The notes: generated by a model from the sequence alone, not told the origin. Shown: positions 29,623 to 39,135, numbered from the stretch's first letter. The stretch: 64,000 nt of DNA from Geobacter sp. (GCA_003314535.1 POSG01000015.1:1-64000); one strand, 5' to 3'. A program made the numbers and translations.

Positions 29623-29788
29623 TATCCCTTGCGGCTGATTCATTCCTTCAATTTGTGGTCCTTTTGGTCCCCGGCTGTGTTGCGGTTCCTCAGCCTGGCC
29701 CGTGCCATGCTTGCGTCACCGCGCCCTGCCAGGAACCAAAATCCCTCGCAATTTGTGCGGTGAACTAACCGCACGGGACACTAGGGAC

Positions 29789-30304
29789 ATGACGGGGGCG
29801 ACTATGCTGGTGTCTTTTAAGGACTTGGTCGAAGGGTTGGACAAGCTCTATGACTTCGCAAGAAAACTTCAGGGAGATCTTTCCCTTTATGTGGAAAGCC
29901 GCGAGGAGAAGAAACTGCTTCGCTCGTTGAGGGAATACATCAATGCTTACGACGCAGAGGTCGTAAAGCTCAAAGCCAAGATTGATTACGCACAACAAAA
30001 AGGAGACAAAGAATGGTTTGAAAGAAATCGGGATAATATTGAAAAAATGTTTTACAAGTTGAGCGGAAATTACTGGGACGCGATAGTAGATAATTTCTTG
30101 AACCGCGCCGGTGAACTGCTTCATGAGGACCCTGACTTGCGAGAAGCTCTTATAATAAAATTCCAGTTTGAAGGGATAGATGATTACGATGCAGACCCTT
30201 TTCCTGAAGAGATAAGAACGTTACCTGATCTTTCGTGTTGGATTAACGCCGTAGGAAATAAGACAAGGACCGCATTGACGTTGCTGAATAACCGTATTAA
30301 ATAA
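29789..30304 (+). CDS. Unknown helical island protein, about 171 residues
   Basis: Unrecognised and helical. The N-terminal region (MLVSFKDLVEGLDKLYDFARKL) is followed by ESREEKKLLRSLREYINAYD and DAEVVKLKAKIDYAQQKGD, a probable coiled coil. A tyrosine- and tryptophan-rich segment GNYWDAIVDNFLNRAGELLH follows. AT-rich codon use resembles the preceding gene, and both lie between the two copies of the terminator/promoter cassette. ATGs at 29789 and 29804 are both possible starts; neither has a strong ribosome site. Confidence 0.68.
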   Translation: MTGATMLVSFKDLVEGLDKLYDFARKLQGDLSLYVESREEKKLLRSLREYINAYDAEVVKLKAKIDYAQQKGDKEWFERNRDNIEKMFYKLSGNYWDAIVDNFLNRAGELLHEDPDLREALIIKFQFEGIDDYDADPFPEEIRTLPDLSCWINAVGNKTRTALTLLNNRIK

Positions 30305-30333
30305 GGACCTTCAGGATACGAAGATCGGATGTG

Positions 30334-30368
30334 AAAAAGGCGACACGCGAGTGCCGCCTTTTTCTTTT
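30334..30368 (+). terminator. Rho-independent terminator, copy B of the duplicated cassette
   Basis: AAAAAGGCG and CGCCTTTTT pair around an inner CAC/GTG, as at 28708, and a T-rich tail follows. It ends unit A 30 bases after its last stop codon. Confidence 0.85.
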
Positions 30369-30423
30369 GGCGCGCCCATCTCCGAAAAACATCACTTCCG
30401 GGATTGATGGCGCGATTGCTCAT

Positions 30424-30452
30424 TTGACAATGGTGGGCGGCGGAAATATAAT
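30424..30452 (+). promoter_or_regulatory. Near-consensus sigma-70 promoter, copy B
   Basis: TTGACA and TATAAT are separated by the ideal 17 bases, within sequence related to the copy A promoter. It should drive the two-gene phosphoesterase-NTPase/WD40 unit starting at 30712, leaving an untranslated leader of about 250 bases. Confidence 0.78.
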
Positions 30453-30711
30453 GCGCATTGATTTGTAATGTATAATTCATATTATTTACTGTACTTTGTT
30501 TCGTGCATGAGGTGAATGGTTGTGGAAGCATGAAGCGGTGTGGATTGGCGTTCGTTCTGTGGAAGATTTTACAGATCAAAAAGAAAGCCAGTCATTCCAT
30601 AGGCATCAGAGCCAAGAATTTCTGATGGCTTGAGCTGTTCCCTGCCGCGTGCTTATTCGGAAGACCGCTTTACGCGCCCGGATGACAAATCCTGTTTGAA
30701 AGGAATCTGCT

Positions 30712-32991
30712 ATGACAAAGCCTGTGAACTGCGATATTCCAGAGGAAGAACACAGGGTAGTCATTCTGCATCTCTCCGACCTGCACAGTGGCGGCAGGGG
30801 CGCACCCTGGGAGCGCGAAAAGATACTCGGCAATTCATGGAGCGAATGCGTGGCACGAATAGGCTCGGAAACCCGTGTCGACCTGGTATGCTTCACAGGG
30901 GACGCTGCGTACTCGGGGAATGCCGCGGAGTACGGTTTTGCCGGCGAGTTCCTGAGAAAGAGGGTTCTTGACCCTTTGGGACTGGAAGCAAGCCGTTTCT
31001 TCGTTGTTCCCGGCAACCATGACATCTGCCGTGATGTCGAATGGGACTCCTGGTCTCGTATGAGAGATGTCGCAAGGAAGACCGATGCCCGAAGTTTTTC
31101 GCGGCTGATCGAGTCGTACACAGGCGGAAACGCTCTGCCTGAGGCGGAACATCTGAAGCGCTTGCTTAAACGGCGCGACGGATACCGCGGCTGGGTTGCC
31201 GAAATGTGCCCTCAATGCGACCCGAAAGATCGCTTGGCATATCATTTGACCGTCATGGTCCGCGGTATCACGGTGCATATCATGGGGCTCGATACAGCGT
31301 GGCTGTCGGGAGATGAGAACGATCACGAACAATTGTGGCTCACTGAAGACCAGCTCATGTATGCTTCGACAACCGGTGATGGGAAACCGCTGTCCGGCTT
31401 GCGGATTGCCCTGATGCACCATCCTCTTGCTGAGCTTCATGCGGGGGATCGAAAGCGTTGCAGCTCCAAGATGGCCGATCAGATAGACCTCACTCTTCGA
31501 GGGCATCTCCACGAGTCCATGGCTGCCGTGACCCGTGAGCCGGGGCGCGAGTCGGTTGAACTTGCCGCAGGCTGTCTCTTCGAGACCAAGGATGGAGAGG
31601 ACTACCGCAACGGGGCACAAGTGCTCACGGTCACCGTGAATGACGAAGGGCGTCCCTCCCGCGTAGACATCTGGTCGCTGGCCTGGTCGTATGAAAGTGG
31701 AGAGTGGGTAGACGACAATGGGCGTTACCGCGGCAGCAGGCACGGCAGGGTATCTCTGCCTGTAAGCGGCGAGAGCGCTTCCTGGAAGTCAAGTCGCGGG
31801 CTCAAATCGAAGACTGTTCGAGACTCGATACGTGACGACCGATCGTTCATTGAAGAATGGACGCGGGATTTCGTGGGACGGGAGTTCGTCTTCGAACGAC
31901 TCCGAAGCTTCATGGCCGCCCATCGGAGCGGTTACTTCATTGTTCAAAGCGATCCCGGAATCGGCAAGACGGCTTTCGCAGCCCAGTGCGTCAAGAAAAA
32001 CGATTTCATTCACCACTTCAACTGCAGGGCGGAGATGATAAACAGTGCCGAGCTGTTTCTTAAGAATGTCTGTGCCCAGATAATCAGCCGATACAATTTG
32101 GACTGTGCGGAGTTTCCTGATGATATCGGAAGAAGCGGCGAGACATTGAAATCGTTGCTCAACCATGTCGCGCCGATGCTGGCCGCCGAGGGAAAGGTGC
32201 TGGTCCTGGTCGTGGACGGCCTGGACGAGGTGGATCTGGCCGGGCTCAATGTCGGGGAAAACGTTTTGTACCTGCCCAAACTGCTGCCGGAGCGGACATA
32301 CATTGTTGCCACCATGCGTGCGCGTGCGCAGGTACCGCTCAACATAGCGAGCGATCTTGAAATATACGAGATAGAGCACAATTCGCGGGAGAACGAGCAA
32401 GATATCCGCATGTACCTCGAACAGCGTCTGAAGAGCCCCAAGATCCAGACTTACCTTCGTTCGCATGGTCTTACAGAGAAGGATTTCGTTTCCGAACTCA
32501 CTGTAAAGAGTGCAGGCAACTTCATTTATCTAAGATATATTCTCCCTCAGATTGAAGCCGGCGTCTATTCGAACTCGGATGCGTCCAGTCTGCCCCAGGG
32601 GCTCGAGAGTTACTACCGCGACCACTGGCGGTTGATGCAGGGGCGAGACGAAGCGCTCTGGTGGAAATACCGCCTGCCCGTCATTGTGGCCCTCGCTTCA
32701 GCTGAAAAGCCCATCTCGGTGGACCTTATCTCCAGGTTTACGGGAATCGCGGAACGGGCCCGGATCCAGGCGGTGATCGAGGAGTGGAAACAGTTCTTGC
32801 GGCAGATCAAGGTTTCATATGAAGGAGGTACCCAGAACCGCTATGCAGTGTATCATTGGAGCTTTCACGAGTTCCTGAGAGGGTTGGAAGTGATGAAAGA
32901 GGCCAGGGTTGACCTGCAAGCCGCGGACAGGTCCAACATTGCCTCGCTAGCTGAGGGTTTGTTCGATGCCGACGGGTCGAGCGACCAATGA
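30712..32991 (+). CDS. Metallophosphoesterase-STAND/NACHT-like NTPase fusion
   Basis: Encodes 759 residues. The N-terminal 270 are a calcineurin-type phosphoesterase with a full set of metal ligands: D23 and H25 (LHLSDLH), D64 (FTGD), N102/H103 (PGNHD), then MHHP near 237 and RGHLH near 265. A P-loop NTPase follows, introduced by FVGREFVFERLRSF; Walker A is QSDPGIGKTAFA (about 412-423) and Walker B VLVLVVDGLDEVD (about 497-509), as in STAND/NACHT switch ATPases. The C-terminal part contains a winged-helix-like region. STAND proteins oligomerise on sensing a trigger and activate an attached effector; here the effector would be the phosphoesterase. The sensor appears to be the separate WD40 protein, coupled by ATGA overlap. 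Defence function is inference. Confidence 0.85.
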   Translation: MTKPVNCDIPEEEHRVVILHLSDLHSGGRGAPWEREKILGNSWSECVARIGSETRVDLVCFTGDAAYSGNAAEYGFAGEFLRKRVLDPLGLEASRFFVVPGNHDICRDVEWDSWSRMRDVARKTDARSFSRLIESYTGGNALPEAEHLKRLLKRRDGYRGWVAEMCPQCDPKDRLAYHLTVMVRGITVHIMGLDTAWLSGDENDHEQLWLTEDQLMYASTTGDGKPLSGLRIALMHHPLAELHAGDRKRCSSKMADQIDLTLRGHLHESMAAVTREPGRESVELAAGCLFETKDGEDYRNGAQVLTVTVNDEGRPSRVDIWSLAWSYESGEWVDDNGRYRGSRHGRVSLPVSGESASWKSSRGLKSKTVRDSIRDDRSFIEEWTRDFVGREFVFERLRSFMAAHRSGYFIVQSDPGIGKTAFAAQCVKKNDFIHHFNCRAEMINSAELFLKNVCAQIISRYNLDCAEFPDDIGRSGETLKSLLNHVAPMLAAEGKVLVLVVDGLDEVDLAGLNVGENVLYLPKLLPERTYIVATMRARAQVPLNIASDLEIYEIEHNSRENEQDIRMYLEQRLKSPKIQTYLRSHGLTEKDFVSELTVKSAGNFIYLRYILPQIEAGVYSNSDASSLPQGLESYYRDHWRLMQGRDEALWWKYRLPVIVALASAEKPISVDLISRFTGIAERARIQAVIEEWKQFLRQIKVSYEGGTQNRYAVYHWSFHEFLRGLEVMKEARVDLQAADRSNIASLAEGLFDADGSSDQ

Positions 32992-35816
32992 AAACGGTTC
33001 GCAACTTTGCCCGGTTTCTGGACTCATTGCCGGTCGAGACGCAGGAATATTTCCTGGAGTTTGAAGCACGCGGTTTAGGACGGCTGAAGCAGTGGGAATC
33101 TCTTGAGGCGTTGCTGACGTGCTTTGAATATTTACAGAGGAAGCTTGATCGATTCGGGATCGAAGCTTTGATAGCGGACTTTGATCCACTGGTGGATTCT
33201 GACCTGTCCGTTGTCCAGGACGCGCTGAAACTGTCCGGTCCTGCCCTCAGGCGTGATCCGTCACAGCTGTACACGCAACTTTTCGGCCGCATGCGGTATG
33301 GGGTTCGCCCTAAAGTTGATCGGCTTCTTCGTAACCCCCCGGCATCTCCATGGATTCGCGATGAAAACGGGGTGTTGCTGCCGGCGCTCGGAGCCGTGGT
33401 CCAAAACATCTCAAACGACGCCCAGAGTTCGATTGCACTGTCGCACGACGGGAAATTCGCCATATCCATTACAAATATTGAGAACATACAACACGTTGTG
33501 CGGATGTGGGATCTGGACACCGGGGAAGCGCAACCGTTTGCATTTACTTCCAGCGAGGCGATACGGGATATCTTCACAACAATCGATGACAGGAAGATGG
33601 TCCTCCTTTCGGAGCACGGCGCTCTGACGGTCATTAACGTGAGCTTCGGCGTGGTTGAGATGTCGCGAGATTTTCGACAGGCCACGATCATCCGAATCAT
33701 GGACAACGGCCAGCGTATCTTGGCGGCATGTGGAAACGGCGATATTGAGATATGGGACCTCGTTTCCGGCAAGCTTGTTGTCAGACCGGGCAGACACCGC
33801 AAGGTAGTGTCTCTGGTCGCAAGCCCGTCGGGGGAAACCATCGTCTCGGGCTCTGAGGATGGTACCCTTGCCATTTGGAAAGGACGGGGCTGGAGTTCAA
33901 ATGCGACCTTCCTGGCGCATGAAGGAGCGATAGTAGCTTTGGCGATCAGTGAGAGCGGCCGTTGGCTCGTCTCTGCATCGAGGGATGGCGCCGTTCGAGG
34001 CTGGGATGCTGCGGACGGAACCCCACGGTTCGCCGCGCATGGCTTTGAATGCTCCGGTGACTCATGTCGTTCGGAGACACTATTATTGAAGGAGCGTCCA
34101 GGCAGCTTGTTTGTCTTCTCAACCGGGCCTGACTACACGGTCAAGGCGTGGAAATGGTCTGCAGGGAACGAAGGAAGTGCTGGTTTGGTCACGATCCCCG
34201 CCTTCAGCATCTTCTCCGGCCATCAGGACAGGATAACCGCAATTGCCATGAATCCGGATGGGGAACGGCTCATTTCCTCCTCCGATGATGGTACTCTCAA
34301 GGAATGGAGCCTGACGACCGGGAAGCTCATTCACACCTTTCGTGGGCACACCGATAAAGTGTATGCGGTGAGAATAACCCCAAGTGGCGATCGCGCAGTT
34401 TCCGCAGCGAGGGACAATACCGTAAAGGTCTGGACATTGACCAGAGGAGGAGGAACCGTCGTCGACCAGGGAGCCCCCATCACCGATCTCGCGATCGCGA
34501 ATGCCGGGCACAGGGTCATCAGCATCTCACTTGATGAAAGTGTCTGCGTATGGAGCCTTTTCAGCCACAGGCGGATGTTTTTTCTCGCTGAGCAACCGTC
34601 TGGCAAAACGTATCGGCTGAACCGCTATGATTATGTTCAAGGCGTCGCAATTACCCCGGATGGCGCCAAGGGTGTGTCGTTGTCCGGCAACGGAGACCTG
34701 TTCACATGGAGGATTATCGGGTCTGGGTCGGTCTTCCCGTCTACAGACAGAGGAATGCTGCATCATTTCAGGAAGCGTTTCCCTTTCAGGTGGAGGAGAA
34801 AATGGAAATGGAACGTTGATTTTGACCTGATGCCCGATGGCAAGGCAGTTTTGTCGTCAACCGTGAACGGCGCCGTCCACCTTTGGGATTTCGAGACCGG
34901 AACCATCCTGCAGAGTTTCTATCAGGGCGAATCCCGTCTGTGTACGCTAAGCGCTTTCCTGGGGAAATGCCTCGACCCCCTGCACTGGTTGTTCGGACTG
35001 CATCTCGTCGGTTGTTTGAGCAACATGGCAATGCTCATAGGTGCGATCGCGGTTGTCTTCAAGTACAAGTGGAAAGGTTTCATGTGGCTGATCGCGGGAG
35101 GGGGAATCCTGTATTGTGTGGAGGCGTTCATAAAGTCATATGACCCGGCAGCCAGGAGAAAGTCTGTAACCCTGGCAGGCAGTGAAAGCCGGGTGGCAGT
35201 TTCATCTCGCGGAATTGTCGAAATGTGGGATTCGGCTACGGGCAGGCTGATCAGCAGGGTTACCGAGCCCTCTATTCGTGGCGCCGGGAAACTTGCCGGA
35301 TTCTGCATGTCGCCTTGGGGCCGATGGTTGGTAGGGATATCAAACTCAAGGACGGAAGATGCCAAGGAGTGGCCATTGAGCAAGCTCAAAAGGGAGCATG
35401 ATCCCAGTTGCAAGATCCATGTGCGGGATGCCCGAAGTAGCAGCTTGTGCAGCGAATTGCCTCTTTCGGGCAGAGTCCGCCTGATTCGATTCAACAAGAA
35501 TGAGACCCACCTGGTAGTGCTGACCTTTCACGAGCTCACTGTGTGGCGGCTGGCTGACTCCCTCATGGTCGGGCAGCTTGAAGGAGAGTATTCAGGCAAC
35601 CTGGACATCAGCTTGGATGGGACATGCCTTGCCGCACTTTCGGAGCCTATCCCTCATGAACTGGTTGTGCTGGACATGTCCACAGGAGCGATAGCCCGGT
35701 TCATGCCTGATGTCCAATTCACCTGCGTAAAAATAACCGAAGACGGGAAGACCGTGGTTGCCGGGGATGAGAGCGGACGTGTATGCTTTCTGGCTGTGGA
35801 AGGAAGGGGAGACTGA
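32988..35816 (+). CDS. WD40-repeat sensor-like protein with internal membrane hairpin
   Basis: Encodes 942 residues. The first 130 form a helical region that may contact the NTPase. From about 140 to 660 there are at least eight WD40 blades (for example VSGSEDGTLAIWKGRG, LISSSDDGTLKEWSLTTGKL, VSAARDNTVKVWTLTRG). At about 668-717 two hydrophobic helices occur (CLSNMAMLIGAIAVVF and GFMWLIAGGGILYCVE). More blades follow (725-942). No signal peptide. Its ATG overlaps the NTPase stop, so the two are made together, probably as a split STAND protein in which this subunit is the C-terminal sensor. The membrane hairpin inside a propeller array is unusual. Confidence 0.82.
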   Translation: MKTVRNFARFLDSLPVETQEYFLEFEARGLGRLKQWESLEALLTCFEYLQRKLDRFGIEALIADFDPLVDSDLSVVQDALKLSGPALRRDPSQLYTQLFGRMRYGVRPKVDRLLRNPPASPWIRDENGVLLPALGAVVQNISNDAQSSIALSHDGKFAISITNIENIQHVVRMWDLDTGEAQPFAFTSSEAIRDIFTTIDDRKMVLLSEHGALTVINVSFGVVEMSRDFRQATIIRIMDNGQRILAACGNGDIEIWDLVSGKLVVRPGRHRKVVSLVASPSGETIVSGSEDGTLAIWKGRGWSSNATFLAHEGAIVALAISESGRWLVSASRDGAVRGWDAADGTPRFAAHGFECSGDSCRSETLLLKERPGSLFVFSTGPDYTVKAWKWSAGNEGSAGLVTIPAFSIFSGHQDRITAIAMNPDGERLISSSDDGTLKEWSLTTGKLIHTFRGHTDKVYAVRITPSGDRAVSAARDNTVKVWTLTRGGGTVVDQGAPITDLAIANAGHRVISISLDESVCVWSLFSHRRMFFLAEQPSGKTYRLNRYDYVQGVAITPDGAKGVSLSGNGDLFTWRIIGSGSVFPSTDRGMLHHFRKRFPFRWRRKWKWNVDFDLMPDGKAVLSSTVNGAVHLWDFETGTILQSFYQGESRLCTLSAFLGKCLDPLHWLFGLHLVGCLSNMAMLIGAIAVVFKYKWKGFMWLIAGGGILYCVEAFIKSYDPAARRKSVTLAGSESRVAVSSRGIVEMWDSATGRLISRVTEPSIRGAGKLAGFCMSPWGRWLVGISNSRTEDAKEWPLSKLKREHDPSCKIHVRDARSSSLCSELPLSGRVRLIRFNKNETHLVVLTFHELTVWRLADSLMVGQLEGEYSGNLDISLDGTCLAALSEPIPHELVVLDMSTGAIARFMPDVQFTCVKITEDGKTVVAGDESGRVCFLAVEGRGD

Positions 35817-35929
35817 GGATTTCTTCTCCTTGACAAATCGTTCCGCTCCGCACAAAATGAACCGCTTTTCCGGATTGGAAGAAGTGTATCTTTCATGAAT
35901 TTTGAATTTAATGAAAAGGAGGGTTTGCA

Positions 35930-36961
35930 ATGAGATTCCGCATCATGCTGCTGTCCGCTGTCCTGCTTCTTGCGGCGGGCTTCGCCCATGGGGCCGCCAT
36001 CACCCTTACCTACGCCAATTTCCCGCCTGCCCCCACGTTCCCCTGCGTCCAGATGGAGCGCTGGGCCAAGGAGGTGGAGAAGCGGACCGGCGGCAAGGTC
36101 AAGGTCAAGACGTTCCCCGGGGGGACGCTCCTCAATGCGAAGAACATGTTCGAAGGGGTGACGTCGGGCGTGGCCGACATCGGCAACTTCGCCATGAGCT
36201 ACCAGCCCGGTCGCTTCCCGGTTTCCGAGTCCATGGATCTCTACCATGGCTTCACCAGCTCCACAGTAGCCAGCCAGGTCCTGTTCGACCTGGTGAGCAA
36301 ATACCGCCCCAAAGAATTCGCGAAAGTCAAGATAGTGACTCTCTTTACCTGCCCTCCCACCAATTTCATGACCGCAAAGCCTCTCAGGACGCTGAGCGAG
36401 CTGAAAGGGGTCGAGATGAGGGTGGCCGGAACGAGCGCCGAGGTCCTGAAACGCCTGGGGGGGGTGCCGGTGGCAATGCCCCAGTCGGAAACGCCCGAGG
36501 CCATACAGAAGGGTGTGGTCAAGGGCATGGTGTCGTCCCTGGAGATCCTGCAGGACTTCAAATTCGCCGCATACACGCCCTATGCCACCATTGCCAACCT
36601 GCCGGTCGTGTCCTTTGCGGTGGTGATGAACAAGGCCAAGTGGAACAGCCTGCCGCCGGACGTGAAGAAGGTGATCGACGACCTGGCCCGGGAACAGGCA
36701 GTCTGGACCGGACAGTACGTGGACAACCACGTCAAGGAAGCCCTGGAATGGTCGAAGAAGAATTACCGCCACCAGGTCATCACCCTGCCGGCCGGGGACA
36801 GGAAGCGGATCCAGGCGCTGCTCGCTCCCATGACCGATGAATACGTGCGGAAAGTTTCCGCCCAGGGCCTGAACGGGAAGCAGATAATCGCGGACGTGCA
36901 GTCGCTGAAGGCGAAATACGAAAAAAACGCCGCCGGGAAAAAACCGGCGAAACGGAAATAG
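35930..36961 (+). CDS. TRAP transporter substrate-binding protein (DctP family)
   Basis: Encodes 343 residues. A signal peptide (IMLLSAVLLLAAGFAHGA) leads into a DctP-type binding protein with WAKEVEKRTGGKVKVKTFPG and VEMRVAGTSAEVLKRLGG, the latter holding the arginine that usually binds a carboxylate. It captures an organic acid in the periplasm for the sodium-driven TRAP permease encoded next. Start ATG follows AAGGAGGG. A possible promoter (TTGACA at 35831, then 17 bases) lies just ahead. Confidence 0.9.
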   Translation: MRFRIMLLSAVLLLAAGFAHGAAITLTYANFPPAPTFPCVQMERWAKEVEKRTGGKVKVKTFPGGTLLNAKNMFEGVTSGVADIGNFAMSYQPGRFPVSESMDLYHGFTSSTVASQVLFDLVSKYRPKEFAKVKIVTLFTCPPTNFMTAKPLRTLSELKGVEMRVAGTSAEVLKRLGGVPVAMPQSETPEAIQKGVVKGMVSSLEILQDFKFAAYTPYATIANLPVVSFAVVMNKAKWNSLPPDVKKVIDDLAREQAVWTGQYVDNHVKEALEWSKKNYRHQVITLPAGDRKRIQALLAPMTDEYVRKVSAQGLNGKQIIADVQSLKAKYEKNAAGKKPAKRK

Positions 36962-37021
36962 GGAAGGTTTGGCGGACCGGGTGTTTACCGGTCATCCGAC
37001 CCGGTTACCTGCCCCGATACT

Positions 37022-37504
37022 ATGGACCGACTGATCAGTTACCTATCGCGCTTCTTCATGATCCTGGCCGGGGTCGCGCTGTTGCTCCTGGTGCTCCTTG
37101 CCACGGGCAACGTCGCGCTGCGCCTGTTCCACGTGCCGTTCGCCGGGACCTATGAGCTGGTGTCCTTTCTCGGGGCGCTGGTGACTGCCGGGGCCCTGGG
37201 CCACACCCAGCGGCGCAAGGACCACATCATGGTGGATCTCGTCACCGAGAAGTATTCACCCAGGGCAAAGCGCCTGACCGATGCGGTCAGCCACGGCCTG
37301 ACGTCGGTCCTGTTCGCAATCGTGGCCTGGCAGGTGTTCAGGTGGGGCGAGAACATCCGCCTTTCCGGGGAGCTGTCCGAAACCCTGCAGCTCAAGTACC
37401 ACCCCTTCATCTACGGGGTGGCCGCCGGCTTCGCCCTGCTGGCGGTGGTTTTGTTTCTCGATACCATAGGGGCGATCCTGCACAAGAGGGAGGACGAGGA
37501 ATGA
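37022..37504 (+). CDS. TRAP transporter small membrane subunit (DctQ family)
   Basis: Encodes 160 residues with four transmembrane helices, the standard DctQ length and layout. The segment TYELVSFLGALVTAGALGHTQRRKDHIMVDL is of the family type, with helices before and after it. It overlaps the large-subunit gene by ATGA. Confidence 0.88.
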   Translation: MDRLISYLSRFFMILAGVALLLLVLLATGNVALRLFHVPFAGTYELVSFLGALVTAGALGHTQRRKDHIMVDLVTEKYSPRAKRLTDAVSHGLTSVLFAIVAWQVFRWGENIRLSGELSETLQLKYHPFIYGVAAGFALLAVVLFLDTIGAILHKREDEE

Positions 37505-38805
37505 CCGGCCCGGGAGCTGGATTGACCGGCATCGCCGTGATGCTGCTCATGCTTTTCTTCCTGCGCATACCGGCGGCATTCACCATGCTCCTGGTGGGGT
37601 TCTTCGGTTTCGCGGCGGTTACCTCGTTGGACGCCGCGTGCGCCATGATCGGCTCAGAGCTCTGGGCAACCTTCTCCAACTACGGGCTGACGGTGATACC
37701 GCTGTTCATCCTCGTGGGTGAGATCGTCCATTACGCCGGGTACAACAACGGTCTCTATTTCGCCACCTACCGCTGGTTCGGGCATCACCGCGGCGGCCTG
37801 GCCATGACCACCATCATGGCCTCCGCCGCCTTCTCCGCCATCAGCGGCTCCAACACCGCCACCGCGGCCACCATGAGCGCCGTCGCCATTCCGGCCATGA
37901 AGGAATACAAGTACCACCCGCTCCTCAATGCCGGCTCGGTGGCGGCGGGAGCGACCCTGGGCGTGCTCATCCCTCCGAGCATCGTCCTGGTCGTCTATGG
38001 CCTGTATACCGGTCAATCCATCGGCAAGCTGTTTTTCGGCAACATAATCCCCAGCGCAATCCTTACCCTGCTCATACTGGGAACGGTGGTCGTGATCTGC
38101 CGGCTCCACCCCGACTGGGGGCCCGCCGGGCCGAAGAGCGGCTGGAAAGAGCGTTTCAGCGCCCTGCCCGAGGCGATCGACATCCTGGTGCTGTTCGGCG
38201 TGATCATGTACGCCCTCTTCACCGGCGTGGTTACCGCCACCGAAGCCGCCGCGGTGAGCTGCTTCCTCGCCCTGGTCATCTGCGGGCTGCGCCGGAAGCT
38301 CGGCTGGAAGCGGCTGGGCGGCGCCTTCATCGACACCCTGCGCATCTCGTGCATGGTGTTCATGATCGTGGCCGGGGCCATGGTCTTCGCCAAGTTCCTC
38401 ACCGTGACCCGCCTCCCTGCCGAAACGGCGGAATGGATAGGCGCCATGGACCTGCCGAGATGGATGGTGCTGTGGATGATCCTCCTGTGCTACATCATCG
38501 GCGGCTGCATCATGGACGCCCTGGCCTTCCTGCTCGTCTCGCTGCCCATCTTCTATCCCCTGGTGGTCGGCCTGGGATACGATCCCATCTGGTTCGGCCA
38601 GGTGATAACCATTGTCACCACCATGGGTTCCATCATGCCCCCCATAGGCATCTGCTGCTACGTGGTTTCCGGCATGTCCGGCATCCCGCTCAGGACTGTC
38701 TTCCAGAGCGGCCTCTATTATATGCCTTCCTATATCGTCTCCATATTGGCGCTGATGGCTTCGCCTTACTGGACCGTCCTGGTCTTCGCCGACCTCGTGA
38801 AATAG
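37501..38805 (+). CDS. TRAP transporter large membrane subunit (DctM family)
   Basis: Encodes 434 residues with about twelve membrane segments. Family marks are LFILVGEIVHYAG, AFSAISGSNTATAATM and LGVLIPPSIVLVVYG, ending with TTMGSIMPPIGICCYVVSG. It forms the sodium-coupled channel with the small subunit. The start is the ATG overlapping the DctQ stop. The transported acid is unknown. Confidence 0.92.
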   Translation: MTGPGAGLTGIAVMLLMLFFLRIPAAFTMLLVGFFGFAAVTSLDAACAMIGSELWATFSNYGLTVIPLFILVGEIVHYAGYNNGLYFATYRWFGHHRGGLAMTTIMASAAFSAISGSNTATAATMSAVAIPAMKEYKYHPLLNAGSVAAGATLGVLIPPSIVLVVYGLYTGQSIGKLFFGNIIPSAILTLLILGTVVVICRLHPDWGPAGPKSGWKERFSALPEAIDILVLFGVIMYALFTGVVTATEAAAVSCFLALVICGLRRKLGWKRLGGAFIDTLRISCMVFMIVAGAMVFAKFLTVTRLPAETAEWIGAMDLPRWMVLWMILLCYIIGGCIMDALAFLLVSLPIFYPLVVGLGYDPIWFGQVITIVTTMGSIMPPIGICCYVVSGMSGIPLRTVFQSGLYYMPSYIVSILALMASPYWTVLVFADLVK

Positions 38806-39135
38806 CGGGTTGTTGAAAAACTTCCGCTAATGCCGCAAAAACCTCGTCAGGCAAGGAGCCAGGCATTGCCTGGCCTGACGCATCTCTCCCTTTATGACTC
38901 GTATTATCCTCGGGACTGAATTCTGGGGATACAATACCAATTAAAGTCGGACTACTTGTAGAATCGGTATTATTTCGCGGAAATTCCCCGGAAATTCATT
39001 TTTCGCAACGGAAAGTTCGACGTTGACGCTCGACCCGGGTCAGCACCGGGGTCACCCAAATTGACAAGATTGATGACTGCGGTATCTTTCCCGGAGGATG
39101 ACCTTCTTTACACTTCGCCAACAAAGGAGGAATGA
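38806..39135. other. Intergenic region with a strong hairpin
   Basis: At 38845-38880 the sequence CGTCAGGC...GCCAGGC-ATT-GCCTGGC...CTGACG folds into a long hairpin but lacks a following T-run, so it looks more like a REP-type palindrome than a terminator. Further on, AATCGGTATTA near 38970 resembles part of the repeat at 52049. No gene is seen. Confidence 0.5.

Noticed and set aside
38845-38880. Terminator after the TRAP operon
   Set aside because: The hairpin is strong but no T-run follows on either strand, so I treat it as a palindromic repeat.
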